A stretch of 64,000 bases of DNA. It comes from Branchiostoma lanceolatum. Taxonomy: Eukaryota; Chordata; Leptocardii; Amphioxiformes; Branchiostomatidae. Position 1 is the stretch's first letter. Every line of letters starts with the position of its first letter. The DNA lies in assembly GCF_035083965.1 (NCBI RefSeq), contig NC_089740.1, positions 15,843,552-15,907,551 on the forward strand, read 5' to 3'. This document shows positions 1-11,000 of this stretch, piece after piece. The notes under the pieces are model-generated. The model saw only the letters and a list, made by a program, of their open reading frames with translations. It was not told where the DNA came from and did no database searches. A program made the position numbers and the translations under genes.

Positions 1-1155
1 TGCAGCAGTTTGAGAAAAACAAGTGAACATTCCTGTGAAAACGTTGCCACATTTAATCTCCAAGCAGATGTGAGGATCCGGCTCATTCTCAAGTTGGTTT
101 ACACCTCATTTTGTAACATTTAATTTTATTTTCCAGTATTGTATTTTTCTGTATCCCTGCAGAAGAAAAATGAAAACTGTTCAGAAATACAGTACCATAA
201 AAGTGTACTAAAAACAGGTTTAAAACACTGAGAATGATCCGTGTCCTTACATGTGCCTGTGCCAAGGCCTATTCAAGCTGTATCATATTCCAGAAACGAG
301 AGGAATATTCTATTTCTGGGCATGAAGTTTTCTTTTTAGCATTTAGGTCATCTGTGCTGGAAATTTACTGGAGAAATAAACTGTGATCTCATAAAGCAAG
401 CTTAAGTGAGCAGTTCTTTGCTGCGTTAAGTCACAGTTTACATCTCAGCAAACTTCCTTTTTTCCTGGCCATGTTTGCTAAGTGAAAGTGGTACCCACTA
501 CTGTGCAAGGCTCCTTGTAGCAAGGAGCAAGTGAACAGATACTGCCATGTATGTGTCTCTTTTCCTAAGAAATGTTTAGTGTTTATGATAAGGGTCAGTA
601 CTGTAACAACAGATATTTGTGCTTTTGCATTCTCCAATGGCTAAAGTACACTATACCATATAGAGATGTATGTTGTGTTTATGTAATACTGTTCTTGAAC
701 CCCATAGACAAAAAAACAGCATCCAAGACATGATATAGTCCAGATATATCCAGACTTCATTGCTAAGCAGAATCGTGTAAGAGTGAAGTGTGGTCAGACC
801 TACACAGCAGCTGAAATGAAATGATCAAGTAGTAACTAACAGTCATGATGTTAATGTTCAGGACTCTAGTGTCTATAGACTGTAAGTAAAGAATACTGTT
901 TGATACTCCTGTGATGATTATTCAGTATTAAAGTGAGTTGTAAAACTGTTACTGTGGAATAAAGTTGATGCTAATGAAGTAATTTGTGAAGCGTCATCTT
1001 GTTTGTTTTATTAAGATCTCTATTGTTCAATTTTACACATTTCACACTATTCTACCTAGAGTCCATCTTGCGCATACAGTTAGAACATACTCCGCCCGCT
1101 AGACTTGAGTAAAATGTTGTACCAACGTTCACAGTACGAGTACTGTCCCCTCTTT
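1..1155. other. No gene seen; possible 3' flank of an upstream gene
   Basis: AT-rich sequence without a convincing open reading frame or splice-site-bounded exon. An AATAAA hexamer at 958-963 could be the polyadenylation signal of a plus-strand gene whose coding part lies before the window. That is only an inference from the hexamer. Confidence 0.35.
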
Positions 1156-1440
1156 TAGGCCATGTTGATTTATATGAATGACATCAATTTTCAAAAAGTT
1201 TACTACCATACTGTAAATTGTGCAAAGTGCCTACAGAACAAGCAAATATATGCCGTAAGTTGCAAAAAGATATTGCAGAAAATGGATACTGATGTCATAG
1301 AATGCCAAAATCAGAGAAGAAGATGTGAAAGAACAAAAATAATAACCCATTATTCGGTATACCATTCTCTGTGGGTTTAGTTGTTTGTTCAACCTTCCTG
1401 ACCATGTAGATTTCATAATGACATCAATGACATCACCAAG
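1156..1440 (+). repeat. Diverged dispersed repeat, copy 1
   Basis: This stretch aligns by eye, with small indels, to 46995-47290 on the same strand. Shared blocks include TGTCATAGAATG followed by AGAAGAAGATGTGAAA, and a shared start near TTAGGC. Neither copy carries a long reading frame. Both lie downstream of a gene or possible gene on the plus strand. It could be an old non-autonomous element or a duplicated non-coding segment. Confidence 0.6.
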
Positions 1441-1958
1441 CGGATTGAAAAAGAATGCCACAACGTATAATATTTCAATTCGATTTTACATTGGGTATTC
1501 AAGAGCGACCTCTAGGAGCTAAGGATATAAATGATCCAGCACCACAGACTTACCCAGAAGCAATGATCCAACCAATCAAAAGAGACATTACAAAAATCTA
1601 ATGATTATGATTAGAAATCAATTGGACTTACCCATTGGTCATCAATCGGCATATCCGGATTACTCAGTGTTATACTCCCGCAGACCAAACACAAGTCTAC
1701 ACCAATTGGTCACTTTATCTTAGTAGACCAATCAACATCGGGTTGCATCCTTGTGCCGCGCGAGGAGAATTCGAGAAGAGCATTTGAATAAATGACAGGA
1801 TAAACGCTGTCATTAACAAATGGGGAGTCTTATAGTGTTATAACTTGGCAAACGTGTGGTGCTGTTGCTTCCAGATATTTTGGCATTGCCAAACTGCGCT
1901 GGCAACTCTCCTGCTTCACATGCGTGTTGATGCAAGGCAACAACTACACGCGTCCGTG

Positions 1959-2417
1959 TGCCTCATTAATTCAGCTTTTCTCACGGTCATGTTTTAGCGC
2001 CCTCTATCTCTCAGCCAGTCAACTGCAGCGTTGGGAACCGCGACCAAACGCACCGTTGCAAGGACAGGATACACCAAGCAGGTCGTGTGAGCCTCCTTGG
2101 GTAAATCAAATCAAAAGGATATTTGAAAGGAGGCACATCAGGGCCAAAATACTTCTGAAAACCGATATGGTGCCCGCAAACTGTGTGTTGACCGTGAATG
2201 TTCACTTTGGGAAATTCTTCACCCACCATCGGTTTTCAAAAGTGTCTCGAGTCCTGATGTGTCTCCTTTCAAATATCATTTTGATTTGGTTTGCCTGCTT
2301 GGTGTATCCTGTCCTTGCAACGGTGCGTTTGGTCGCAGTTCGAAATGCTGCAGTTGGCGGGATGACAGATAGAGGACGCTAAAACATGACCGTGAGAGAA
2401 GCTGAATTAATGAGGCA
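1959..2417. mobile_element. Foldback (long inverted repeat) element
   Basis: The left arm starting TGCCTCATTAATTCAGC at 1959 is repeated in reverse complement, ending at 2417. The arms run about 150-180 bases each (roughly 1959-2140 and 2253-2417) around a loop near 2141-2252, and they differ at several positions. I see no clear target-site duplication, so the transposon family is open. Open frames inside it are mirror images of each other and are not genes. Confidence 0.75.
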
Positions 2418-2999
2418 TAAAAAATCGATATTGAACCCCCCTGTCGGCCAGAGTAGGCTCGCCCAAACCAGAAAGAGCGGTGCACGCTGGGAACTAGCGG
2501 CCATCTATGACCTTTGACCCACATGCTTCCGACAAGGCAAAACCGACCGCAACACACGACTTTGGAAGAAATTATTGCCGAAAGTAGCCCAGTAAAAGGT
2601 ACCTGGACATTAGTATCTACTTTGTAAAGGTTATGAGAGTAAGCTTGGCTAATGGCAACTTATAAACAACTTCCGATGAAACAGAAATGCCTGCGAACGT
2701 GTTGTTTACCTAACCGAAGACGCGACTCCACTTTTCTGTCCATGTTTGGGAAACTCATAGAAATAAAATATATCTGAGCGAATCTTCATTTTCCAGTTAG
2801 CAACTTAGTTTCACATTGTGGTACATATATATTTCCAAATCTCCATGTTTAGGTTGGTAACATAGGGGATCTTAGACCGTCAGTGCAGTTTGAGTTGAAG
2901 TTGAAGTATTGTTCTAAGACCCACAATACTTGTAAGTGCCCCCCTCCCCTCCTCACCAATCCTGTTACTTTGCGACCTCCTAAATAACCCCGCACATGG

Positions 3000-3175
3000 G
3001 CCCAACTGCTCATGCGCAGGTCAAAGGTGAAGGCCCCTGAGACATAAACAAAACACGTCAGTTCATTGCTGTGCCGGCTATATATATATTTACGGACATG
3101 CAAAGAACATGGTCGAGACTTGAACTGTTTACAAGTCAGGGGCCTTCACCTTTGACCTGTGCATGCACAGTTGGA
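3000..3175. repeat. Short inverted repeat, ~40-base arms
   Basis: The segment at about 3000-3040, containing CAGGTCAAAGGTGAAGGCC, recurs in reverse complement at about 3137-3175 with a ~100-base spacer. It is probably the remains of a small inverted-repeat element. No coding evidence. Confidence 0.6.
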
Positions 3176-3209
3176 ATTTTGAGGTTGAACATAGATAGAT
3201 AGATACAGA

Positions 3210-3393
3210 TTATATATGTATATGGCCACCGTCGGTCAGTATTGACCATGGTTACATCCTAATTCACATCAGCCCTACAGCATAGACTATGGCTAAACAG
3301 CCCTATACGAGAATGGCAGTCTCTGCCACAAAAATCACATCTGTAAGCTGACTCAGTTCTGTTGCAAAGCTCTTTTCTGCGGATCCACTCCAG

Positions 3394-3432
<39 letters not shown>

Positions 3433-3680
3433 CAATAACGTAATATGCAGATGCAGAAACCAGTGGATAATGATGATGATATATATGGCCTTCGTCGGTC
3501 AACATTGACCATGGTAAAATCCTAATTCACATTGCTCTAGCCTACAGCGTCGGCTATGGCTAAATAGTCCCATATGAGAATGGCAGTCTTCTCCACATAA
3601 GTCATAGGGCACATCTGTAATAAGCTGACTCAGTCATGTACCAGTCTTTTGCCAAGTTCTTTTCATCAGATCTGCTTTTC
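3210..3680 (-). mobile_element. Two LINE 3'-end fragments in tandem (minus strand)
   Basis: Two related copies lie at about 3215-3395 and 3479-3680; a third is at 50690-51013. On the minus strand the third copy reads the C-terminal tail CDFCGRDCHSRIGLFSH, a zinc-finger-like tail common at the end of invertebrate non-LTR retrotransposon polyproteins. The copies here are frameshifted. Each ends in a short AT-rich tail next to TA dinucleotide repeats. A (TA)n tract at about 3395-3424 separates the two copies. Confidence 0.6.
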
Positions 3681-3710
3681 TTTTGAGCAGTGCATCAGTC
3701 TCTCACTAAC

Positions 3711-3789
3711 TCACTTACTCACTCACTCACTCACTCACTCACTCACTCACTCACTCACTCACTCACTCACTCACTCACTCACTCACTCA
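3711..3789. repeat. (ACTC)n microsatellite
   Basis: About 19 uninterrupted copies of the tetranucleotide ACTC. Confidence 0.95.
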
Positions 3790-3944
3790 GTGCATCAGTC
3801 TAGTTTCTATCAATATTTCTAATTCTATAAGTAAAAAATACAGGATTTTGTACCCATTACAGAAAACATGAGACACGTGTAGATGATAACATTGCACATC
3901 TCCTACTTTGGACTGCAGAACCGTGTGTACTAGTCCTATATCCT

Positions 3945-3989
3945 ATATTGACTGTCCATATACTGATATAGTATATGGACAGTCAATAT
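3945..3989. repeat. Perfect hairpin, 19-base arms
   Basis: ATATTGACTGTCCATATAC at 3945-3963 is perfectly complementary to 3971-3989 across a 7-base loop. It may be a terminal remnant of an inverted-repeat element. No transcript evidence. Confidence 0.8.
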
Positions 3990-4177
3990 CATCACAATTG
4001 AATATGGCACAAACTACCAAGATATTTTCTTTCAAAGCTGGATGTCTGATTGTCATGTACTGAGCACATGATAGCACCATGATGGAGATATGCTTGGCAC
4101 ATGATCATGATAATCACATGCTCAGCACATGGCTTCCATACACCCTGCAGTGCCCAGTGCCTTACTTCACTACTTGC

Positions 4178-4569
4178 CAGTGTTCTCGCCAGAATTTTTT
4201 CACAGCATAGGGGTCAGGTACAGAAGGCCAACTTTACGCGGCGCAAGCGCAAGCTAAGAAGAAATTACCGCAGAGTAGGGAGTCCGGCTTGGTCCTCCGG
4301 AAAATTTTTGAATTCATAACCCAATGAGACACTATTTCCTGCATTTTGAGGGATAAATTTTGTGAAGTAAAGTTTTTCCTCTGTTACAGCCTCATTCTAA
4401 AGCCAAATATGAACTTTTTATAAGATTTATGAAGGGTCACAAGGTTCTTTCCAGAAAGAAACACCCCTATGCTGGTTGAAACACAGCATAGGGGTCCAGA
4501 CCACAGCATAGGGGGTCCAAATCACAGCATAGGGGGCCCCTATGCTGAAAAGGCCTGGCGAGAACACTG
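4178..4569. mobile_element. Non-autonomous TIR element with 5-bp direct repeats
   Basis: The terminal inverted repeats are CAGTGTTCTCGCCAG at 4178-4192 and its exact complement at 4555-4569. The element is flanked by the direct repeat CTTGC (4173-4177 and 4570-4574), which fits a target-site duplication. Inside, the phrase CACAGCATAGGGG recurs several times. There is no transposase frame. The CAG terminus is hAT-like, but hAT usually gives 8-bp duplications, so the family is uncertain. Confidence 0.75.
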
Positions 4570-4599
4570 CTTGCACCCCTCACTCATGTTCGGCATTTG

Positions 4600-4955
4600 C
4601 TTTGCAGGTCCTGTCATGCCACGGGTAAGATGTCTCAGTCATGTTAAATCATGTGACAATCACATGTCAGTCACATGGTAGTCACATGATGGGCACATGG
4701 TGCATTAGGCATTCTGATTTTTCACCCCCACTGTGTGTTCTGCCTTTTCTTTGCAGGTCCTGTCTTGGCAATGGTTCGAATATCTCAATCATGTCAAAAT
4801 CATGTGACTATCACATGTCAGTGGCATACTGGGCACATGATAGTCACATGCTGGGCACATGATAGTCACATGCTGGGCACATGATAGTCACATGCTGGGC
4901 ACATGATAGTCACATGCCGGGCACATGATAGTCACATGCTGGGCACATGCCTTGA
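4600..4955. repeat. Minisatellite, ~22-base unit, upstream of the first gene
   Basis: Units of the form CACATGATAGTCACATGCTGGG repeat about six times at 4830-4950. Before that, a longer block starting TTTGCAGGTCCTGTC is present twice (about 4610 and 4753). The doubled TTTGCAG looks like a 3' splice site, so this may be a decayed 5' exon edge of the gene at 5022. That is inferred. Confidence 0.8.
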
Positions 4956-5021
4956 GTGAAAGTTTGAAGACCCTTGTTCCTTTTGTCACTAGGCAGGAAG
5001 GGCGGGGCTGTGACCGTTGCC

Positions 5022-8000
5022 ATGGGTGACGTGGAACGGCGTGAGGAAAGTGGTGAGGACGAAAGGAGGGATCCGGAGACTTCCGAGTCGACCCGAGCTG
5101 ACCCGGACGTGTCGGGGGACAAGAGCGGGCCTGATGACAACACTTCAGACCAGGACGGTTCTGGCCGGAGAGATGATCGAGGGGAGGGCACCCCGGGCCA
5201 CGATGGGCCGGTCAGAACTGACCCAGCTCAAAATGAGCAAAGGGAAACTGACCCAGGTCAGAGTGAGCAAGGCCAAACTGACCCAGGTCAGAGTGAGCAA
5301 GGCCAAAGTGACCCAGGTCAGAGTGCACAAGGTGAAACTGACCCATGTCAGAGTGCACAAGACCAAAGCAGCCCTGCAGGGAAGGCTCTGCCTGTGTCTG
5401 TCGTTGACTGTGAAACCTTGGAGAGTTCTCGGGAGTGCCAGCTGGGGAAAGCTGAGGAGATTCAGGAGCAGCAAAGCCAGGAGGGACAAGGTGAGGCATT
5501 ACTGGGTGCTCCACCGGACGTGATGCCAAGCTTAGCTGCAAGTCAATCTGCAAGTTCAGCTGCAAGTCAGGCTGGAGCCCCTCCTATGGGAAGTTCTGAT
5601 GTCCTTTCCCCCACCGCAAACCCAGTCTTACCAGAACTGTCTGCAGTGTCAGATCAAACCAGTCAGGAGCCACGACCAGCCCTGCCGGGTCCCTCCTCAC
5701 AAGGAACCGCCCAAAAACCTGCCGGTTTGCAGGAAGAAGGTTGGAGCGGCAATCTAGTCTTAGAACCGTTTTCTCAGAAGCTGCTTGCTTCAATAGAGGA
5801 AAAGTACAATGAAAAGTTACGTTGTAAAGCTGAACAGAGGATTAATACATTTGAGAAGGAGCTGAAAGGCCTAGGAGAGCTGAATGTCTTGAGCCTTTGG
5901 CAGAAAAACGACCGGGCGGTAGAGCAGCTGGCAGCTCGTCTGAATCTGCCTCCAGGGTCCGTCTGGAAACTCCGGATGTTCTGCAGGGTTGTGATGAAAT
6001 GCCTGCCCAGGAAAAAAGTCATGGACCAACAGAAATTGCGGCGGTTGTGCTGGCAAGTCCTGCACGACAAGTTCGGACAGAGCGTCTCAGAGCTGGTAGA
6101 AGCCATGGTAGGCCTAATGGTGGGAGATGTCACAAAACAGACTGGAAACACAGTCGCACCAGAACCACGCAGAGTTCCAGATGAAGCCAGTCGGGAGTCA
6201 CAACCATCCTCGCAAGGAACCTCCCAACACTCTGCTGGGGAGCAGCTTAAAGACAAGACAGGCACTTTAGTCTTCAAACCATTTTGTAAGAAGCTTCTTG
6301 CATTTGTGAGGAAAAACTACCCAGAAGCAACAGAGTTGGCTGTTGAAAATCGAGTCAACACGTTTGAAAAAGAGATGCAGGGAGTCTCTGAGTGTTTCTG
6401 GCAAAACGTCGAGAACAACGACGACATGATCAATCAGCTCTCTGCGCGGCTGAGTCTACCCCACAGGGACATGTGGAAACTCAAACTGTTACGGCGAGTC
6501 GTGATGTGCCACCTACCCAGAAAAACTTTTACCATGCGGGGGCAAGTCCACCGTCTTTGTCGCAGTGTCCTGATGGGAGAAGGGCCCAGATTTAGAGCGA
6601 ACATCCTACAGCTGATCAAGGTCATCACAATGCGAATGCCGAGAGGTACTAAGCCAGGGCCAGAAGGAGGGTTTGTAGATCAAAATAAACTTGCCAGAAT
6701 AGAGTCAAGACTAGCGAGAGGTCTGATTGTGAACCCGAGAGACATGAAGAAGTATAAGCAGTCAAAGGAGCAGTTAGCGAAACAGGACAGAGAAATCCAG
6801 CGGCAAAGGATGGAGGGAAAAAATGTTGCATCACGGGACGTTCAACCGGGTAAAGCAGCAAGTTGCACCTTAAGTCAGGCAGTTACCTCAGCTACAAGTT
6901 CGGCAACACGTTCAAGTGTAAGTCAAGCAGCAAGTTCAGCTGCAGCGCCTCCTGTTGAGAGTTTTGATCATGACATCCCCTCCTCGACTGACACAGTGTT
7001 AACAGCTCAAGCTGCAGATCAAACAGGTAAGGATGCAAGATTCATTTTCATTTCATACTTTATGTACCGGCCACGGACAACATATTGCCATCAGGGCGTC
7101 TTTCACTTTGCCCTGTAGGCATACATAAACAAAACATTAAAATGTATTATTGAAATCTCATAGTAGAACACTCAATTATATTGAATTCACAAAGGTTTAA
7201 ATCATATCAACTTGTGCTTATATTGCAAAGGAATATTGCACATTAAGAGTGGTAAAATGGATGCACGATACTGCACTTTATATTACACTTGTTTACAATA
7301 ATCCAAACAATCATATATAAATGTTGATGAAGGTTTAAGACATCCAGGTAATAAGATACGCCAAAAGTAGTTATGCAAGCTTTTACTGAAATCCAAACTT
7401 TTATCCTGTTGCTTGAGTAACTGATTTTGGCGAATCATAATATACAAATACACTAAATCCACAAATAACTTCAATAAATGTGTTCACAGGGTGCGAATCA
7501 TGTTTCGTTTCACAGGCAAGGAGTCACAGCCTTCCCAGTCCGCTCCTTCCTCACAAGAATCTGCCGGGGAACCGATGAAGCACAGCTTAACGCCGTTCGC
7601 TCAGAAGCTGCTCGCGTTGATGATGAAAAGTTACCCGAATAGGAACAAGGAGAAATTCGAGCGCCGGATCACCAAGTTTGAAGCGGAGCTGGGGGGAAAC
7701 CGAGAGTTTGTCTGGCTGAGCTTTCAGAACAACGACCCGATGATCGAACAGTTGGCAACGCGGCTAGATCTCCCTCCCGGGGCCGTGTGGAAACTCAGGC
7801 TCTTACGCCGGGTTGTGAAGAGCTGCTTGCCGAAACAATCTCCCACAAATTTGGAGGCAGCCCGGCATATCTGTGTGCAAATCCTGCAGGAGGAGTTTAG
7901 ACAGAACATATCGGAAATGGTAGAAGTCATGTTTGTCACGATGACGAGAAACGCCGCACAGGAAAGTGGAAACCCAGTCGCACCAGAACCAGGCAGAGCG

Positions 8001-11000
8001 TCAGATCAAACCAGCCAGGAGCCACAACCACCCCTGCCTGGTCCCTCCTCACAAGGATCCGCCCAAGGTCAGAAAAAACTTAAGAATCTACAGTCTAAAA
8101 GGGCGAGAGGTTGGCGAATGACTGGCAGGGAGCTGAAGATCTTGCAGGTTTTAGAGCAGGGAGGCACAGAATGTGAGGAATGGCAGGAGGACAGGAGGCC
8201 AAGTCCCAGAGGAAAGCAGGAGGGATTCTTCCCGGGCCAGAGGAAACTTTGGCATCTTCAGTCCAAAAGGGCGGAAGGCCGGTCTATGTCTGCCAGGGAG
8301 CTTAAGACGTTAGAGGTTTTAGAGCGGCAGCAGAGAGTTTGGAAACTGGATCTGCAGGAGAAGGGGCGGATGAGTGCTGTAGGCAAGCAGCAGGGAGGAA
8401 CGGAGTGTCCGAGTTTCGATCCACAGGAGGACAGAAGGCAGAGTGTCACGGGCAGGAAGCGGAGAAATCTTCGGCGTCTACAGCACAAAAGGGCAAAAGG
8501 CGTGCCTATGTCTGCCATGGAGCTAAAGATGTTAGAGGTTTTAGAGCGGAGGCAGAGAAATTCTGAACGAGTGTCGCAAACAAAGGAGCAGCAAAGTACT
8601 CGGCAAGGAAAGAAGCAGAAGGAGTGGAGAGAGAAGAATCGAGGGAGCAAGGAGGACCGATACGTTCCCGGCAAAAGCAGAGTTTTGAAGCCAACACAGA
8701 GAATGTCTAGAAGTCCGCCTGCCGAGCGGGTCAGGGGTCAGCAGCGGAGGACGAGAGACCGAGAGGAGCATCAGCCGCGTGAGGCAGGACCAGGTTCGGC
8801 GCGGCGACTGGCGGTTGATGTTGAGGCAGAACCGGGTTCGGCGCGGAGACTGGCGGTTGACGCTGAGAAGCTGCTGCTGCAGAAGGAGTGGGCGCGGCTG
8901 GCGGGGGAGCGGAGGGTGCTGGACTACGAGCTGGCGCTGCGGGAAGCCGCCGTGCAGGACCACATCTTCCAGATGCAGCACGAGATCTACTCCCACAAGG
9001 TCACACAGAAGGTCACGCAGGTCACCCAGCTCTCTAAGCGCCTCCTCCTGGAGGCTGGTCACCGTGGCAACCACGATGAGCAGCAGGCGTCAGCCAATCA
9101 GGACGTGGATTACAGGTGTGTTCAGGTGATGTCAGAGAGCAGCAGCTTCAAGCGTTTCCATGGAAACCCTCGCAATGATGACAAGAGCCCACTCCGTCAT
9201 GACCATGATCGTTTCCATGGAGATCCTCACCATGACGCCAGGAACCCACTCTGGCATGATCAGGAGCGTTTCCATGGAGATCCTCACCATGACGACAGGG
9301 GCCCACTCCGGCATGACCAAGAGCGTTTCCATGGAGATCCTCTCCATGACGACAGGGGCCCACTCCGGCATGACCAAGAGCGTTTCCATGGAGATCCTCA
9401 CCATGACGACAGGGGCCCACTCCGGCATGACCAAGAGCGTTTCCATGGAGATCCTCTCCATGACGACAGGGGCCCACTCCGGCATGACCAAGAGCGTTTC
9501 CATGGAGATCCTCACCATGACGACAGGGGCCCACTCTGGCATGACCAAGAGCGTTTCCATGGAGATCCTCACCATGACGACAGTCGCTTGACTAGTCCTG
9601 ACGACATGGCCCCGAGTGATTGGTCGCCTGAAGAAGATGCGAGGGAGCAGCGGGATGAGGAGGAACGTTCCTGGCCTGGAGCTGAGGACCGGCGGGGGAG
9701 AGGCCGCCACTGGGAGAGGGGAGAGGAGGATGAGTTCCTTCATGAGCGGTACAGGAGAGAAACTTCAGCGGACCGACACGGAGAGCCGCACAGACATGAG
9801 GAGGCAGCAGGGAGTTATACAAGAGATCGGCCCTATTCTGCACCCAGGGCACCGGCTTATGATAACTCCGCCTTCCCAGCCGAACCTCCACCAAACAGAC
9901 GGGATGCTCAGTACAACAGGAGCGACAGAAGGGAGGAGCAGACTCTCCAACAAACCGGTCAGGTCAGGAACCTGCCAAGGGACCAAAGTCCACCCTATGC
10001 CCTGGACGAATTTGGTCAGCCAATTGACCACCTACCACATGAAGAGTATGGGAGTCCACCAGCCAGAACAGGTATCCATGGTAACCATGACCATAGTAAC
10101 CGTCATCTCCAAAGCTGCAACCAAATGCATGGGAACAAGATGTGGAAAGAACCAGACAAGTTGAACAGAAGTTGTAAAGATCAACATAAAGATCTCAGAT
10201 CCAGCAGCCAGATTCGGGGTGGAAATCACAGATTCAGCAGTCAGAGCTTTGATAGAGATCAAAGATCCGGATCCAGCAGTGGAAAAGGGGATCACAGATC
10301 CCGCAGTGAACGTCAGGGTAGAAATAACAGATCCAGCCATCGGAGTCAGGGTAGAGATCGCAGATCCAGTCAGGGTTACGATCGTGGACAATCACGGGAT
10401 CACTCTCGAAACAGTTCTCAATCCAGTCAAAACAACATCCGAAGAAAACCACCACAAACAGATGGAAGCAGCCAAAACAGTGCAAAACGAAAGAGAGGCC
10501 ACAGTCCCAGTCCCCGAAGCAGCAAAAAGGGGCCCGGAGAGAGGAGACGTCCTGAGCGTCCCCCTAAACAGCAGCAGACTGAAAACACACAGACGTGGCC
10601 CCCACAAGCCCCTGGTGCAGCGGCCCAGCTAACCAACCAGGCCAAGACGTCTCAGGACTTGGGCCAAATCCATAAAAAACGTCCCACGCGATTTGACCCC
10701 AAATTCCCAACCAACAGAGCCCAAGACATGGGCCAAATCCCAACCGGCTGGTCCAAAAAGTCTCAGCCTACTGGCCTAATCCGTACCAGCCAGGTTACCA
10801 AGCCTGTGAACCTGGGCCTAGTCCCAAACCCCTGGGTTATGCCGCCTCAGAACGTGGGCCAAACCCCAAACACCCAGGCCATGCCGTCTCAGAACATGGG
10901 TCAAATCCCAAACACCCAGACCATACAGTCTCAGAACATGGGTCAAATCCCAAACACCCAGACAATACTGTCTCAGAACATGGGCCAAATCCCAAACCCC

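Noticed and set aside
1924..2557. Overlapping ~90-150-codon frames on both strands
   Set aside because: They are mirror products of the foldback arms at 1959-2417.
4800..4960. CRISPR-like regular spacing of CACATG units
   Set aside because: A tandem minisatellite with no unique spacers, in a eukaryotic context.
7485..7489. Alternative 3' splice site CACAG before exon 2 of the long repeat protein
   Set aside because: Using it would shift the phase-1 junction out of frame; 7515 restores Gly and an open 2.1-thousand-codon frame.
9132..9743. 203-codon minus-strand frame opposite the His/Asp repeat
   Set aside because: Shadow of a coding tandem repeat; the plus-strand frame continues through 6.3 kb and is the real one.
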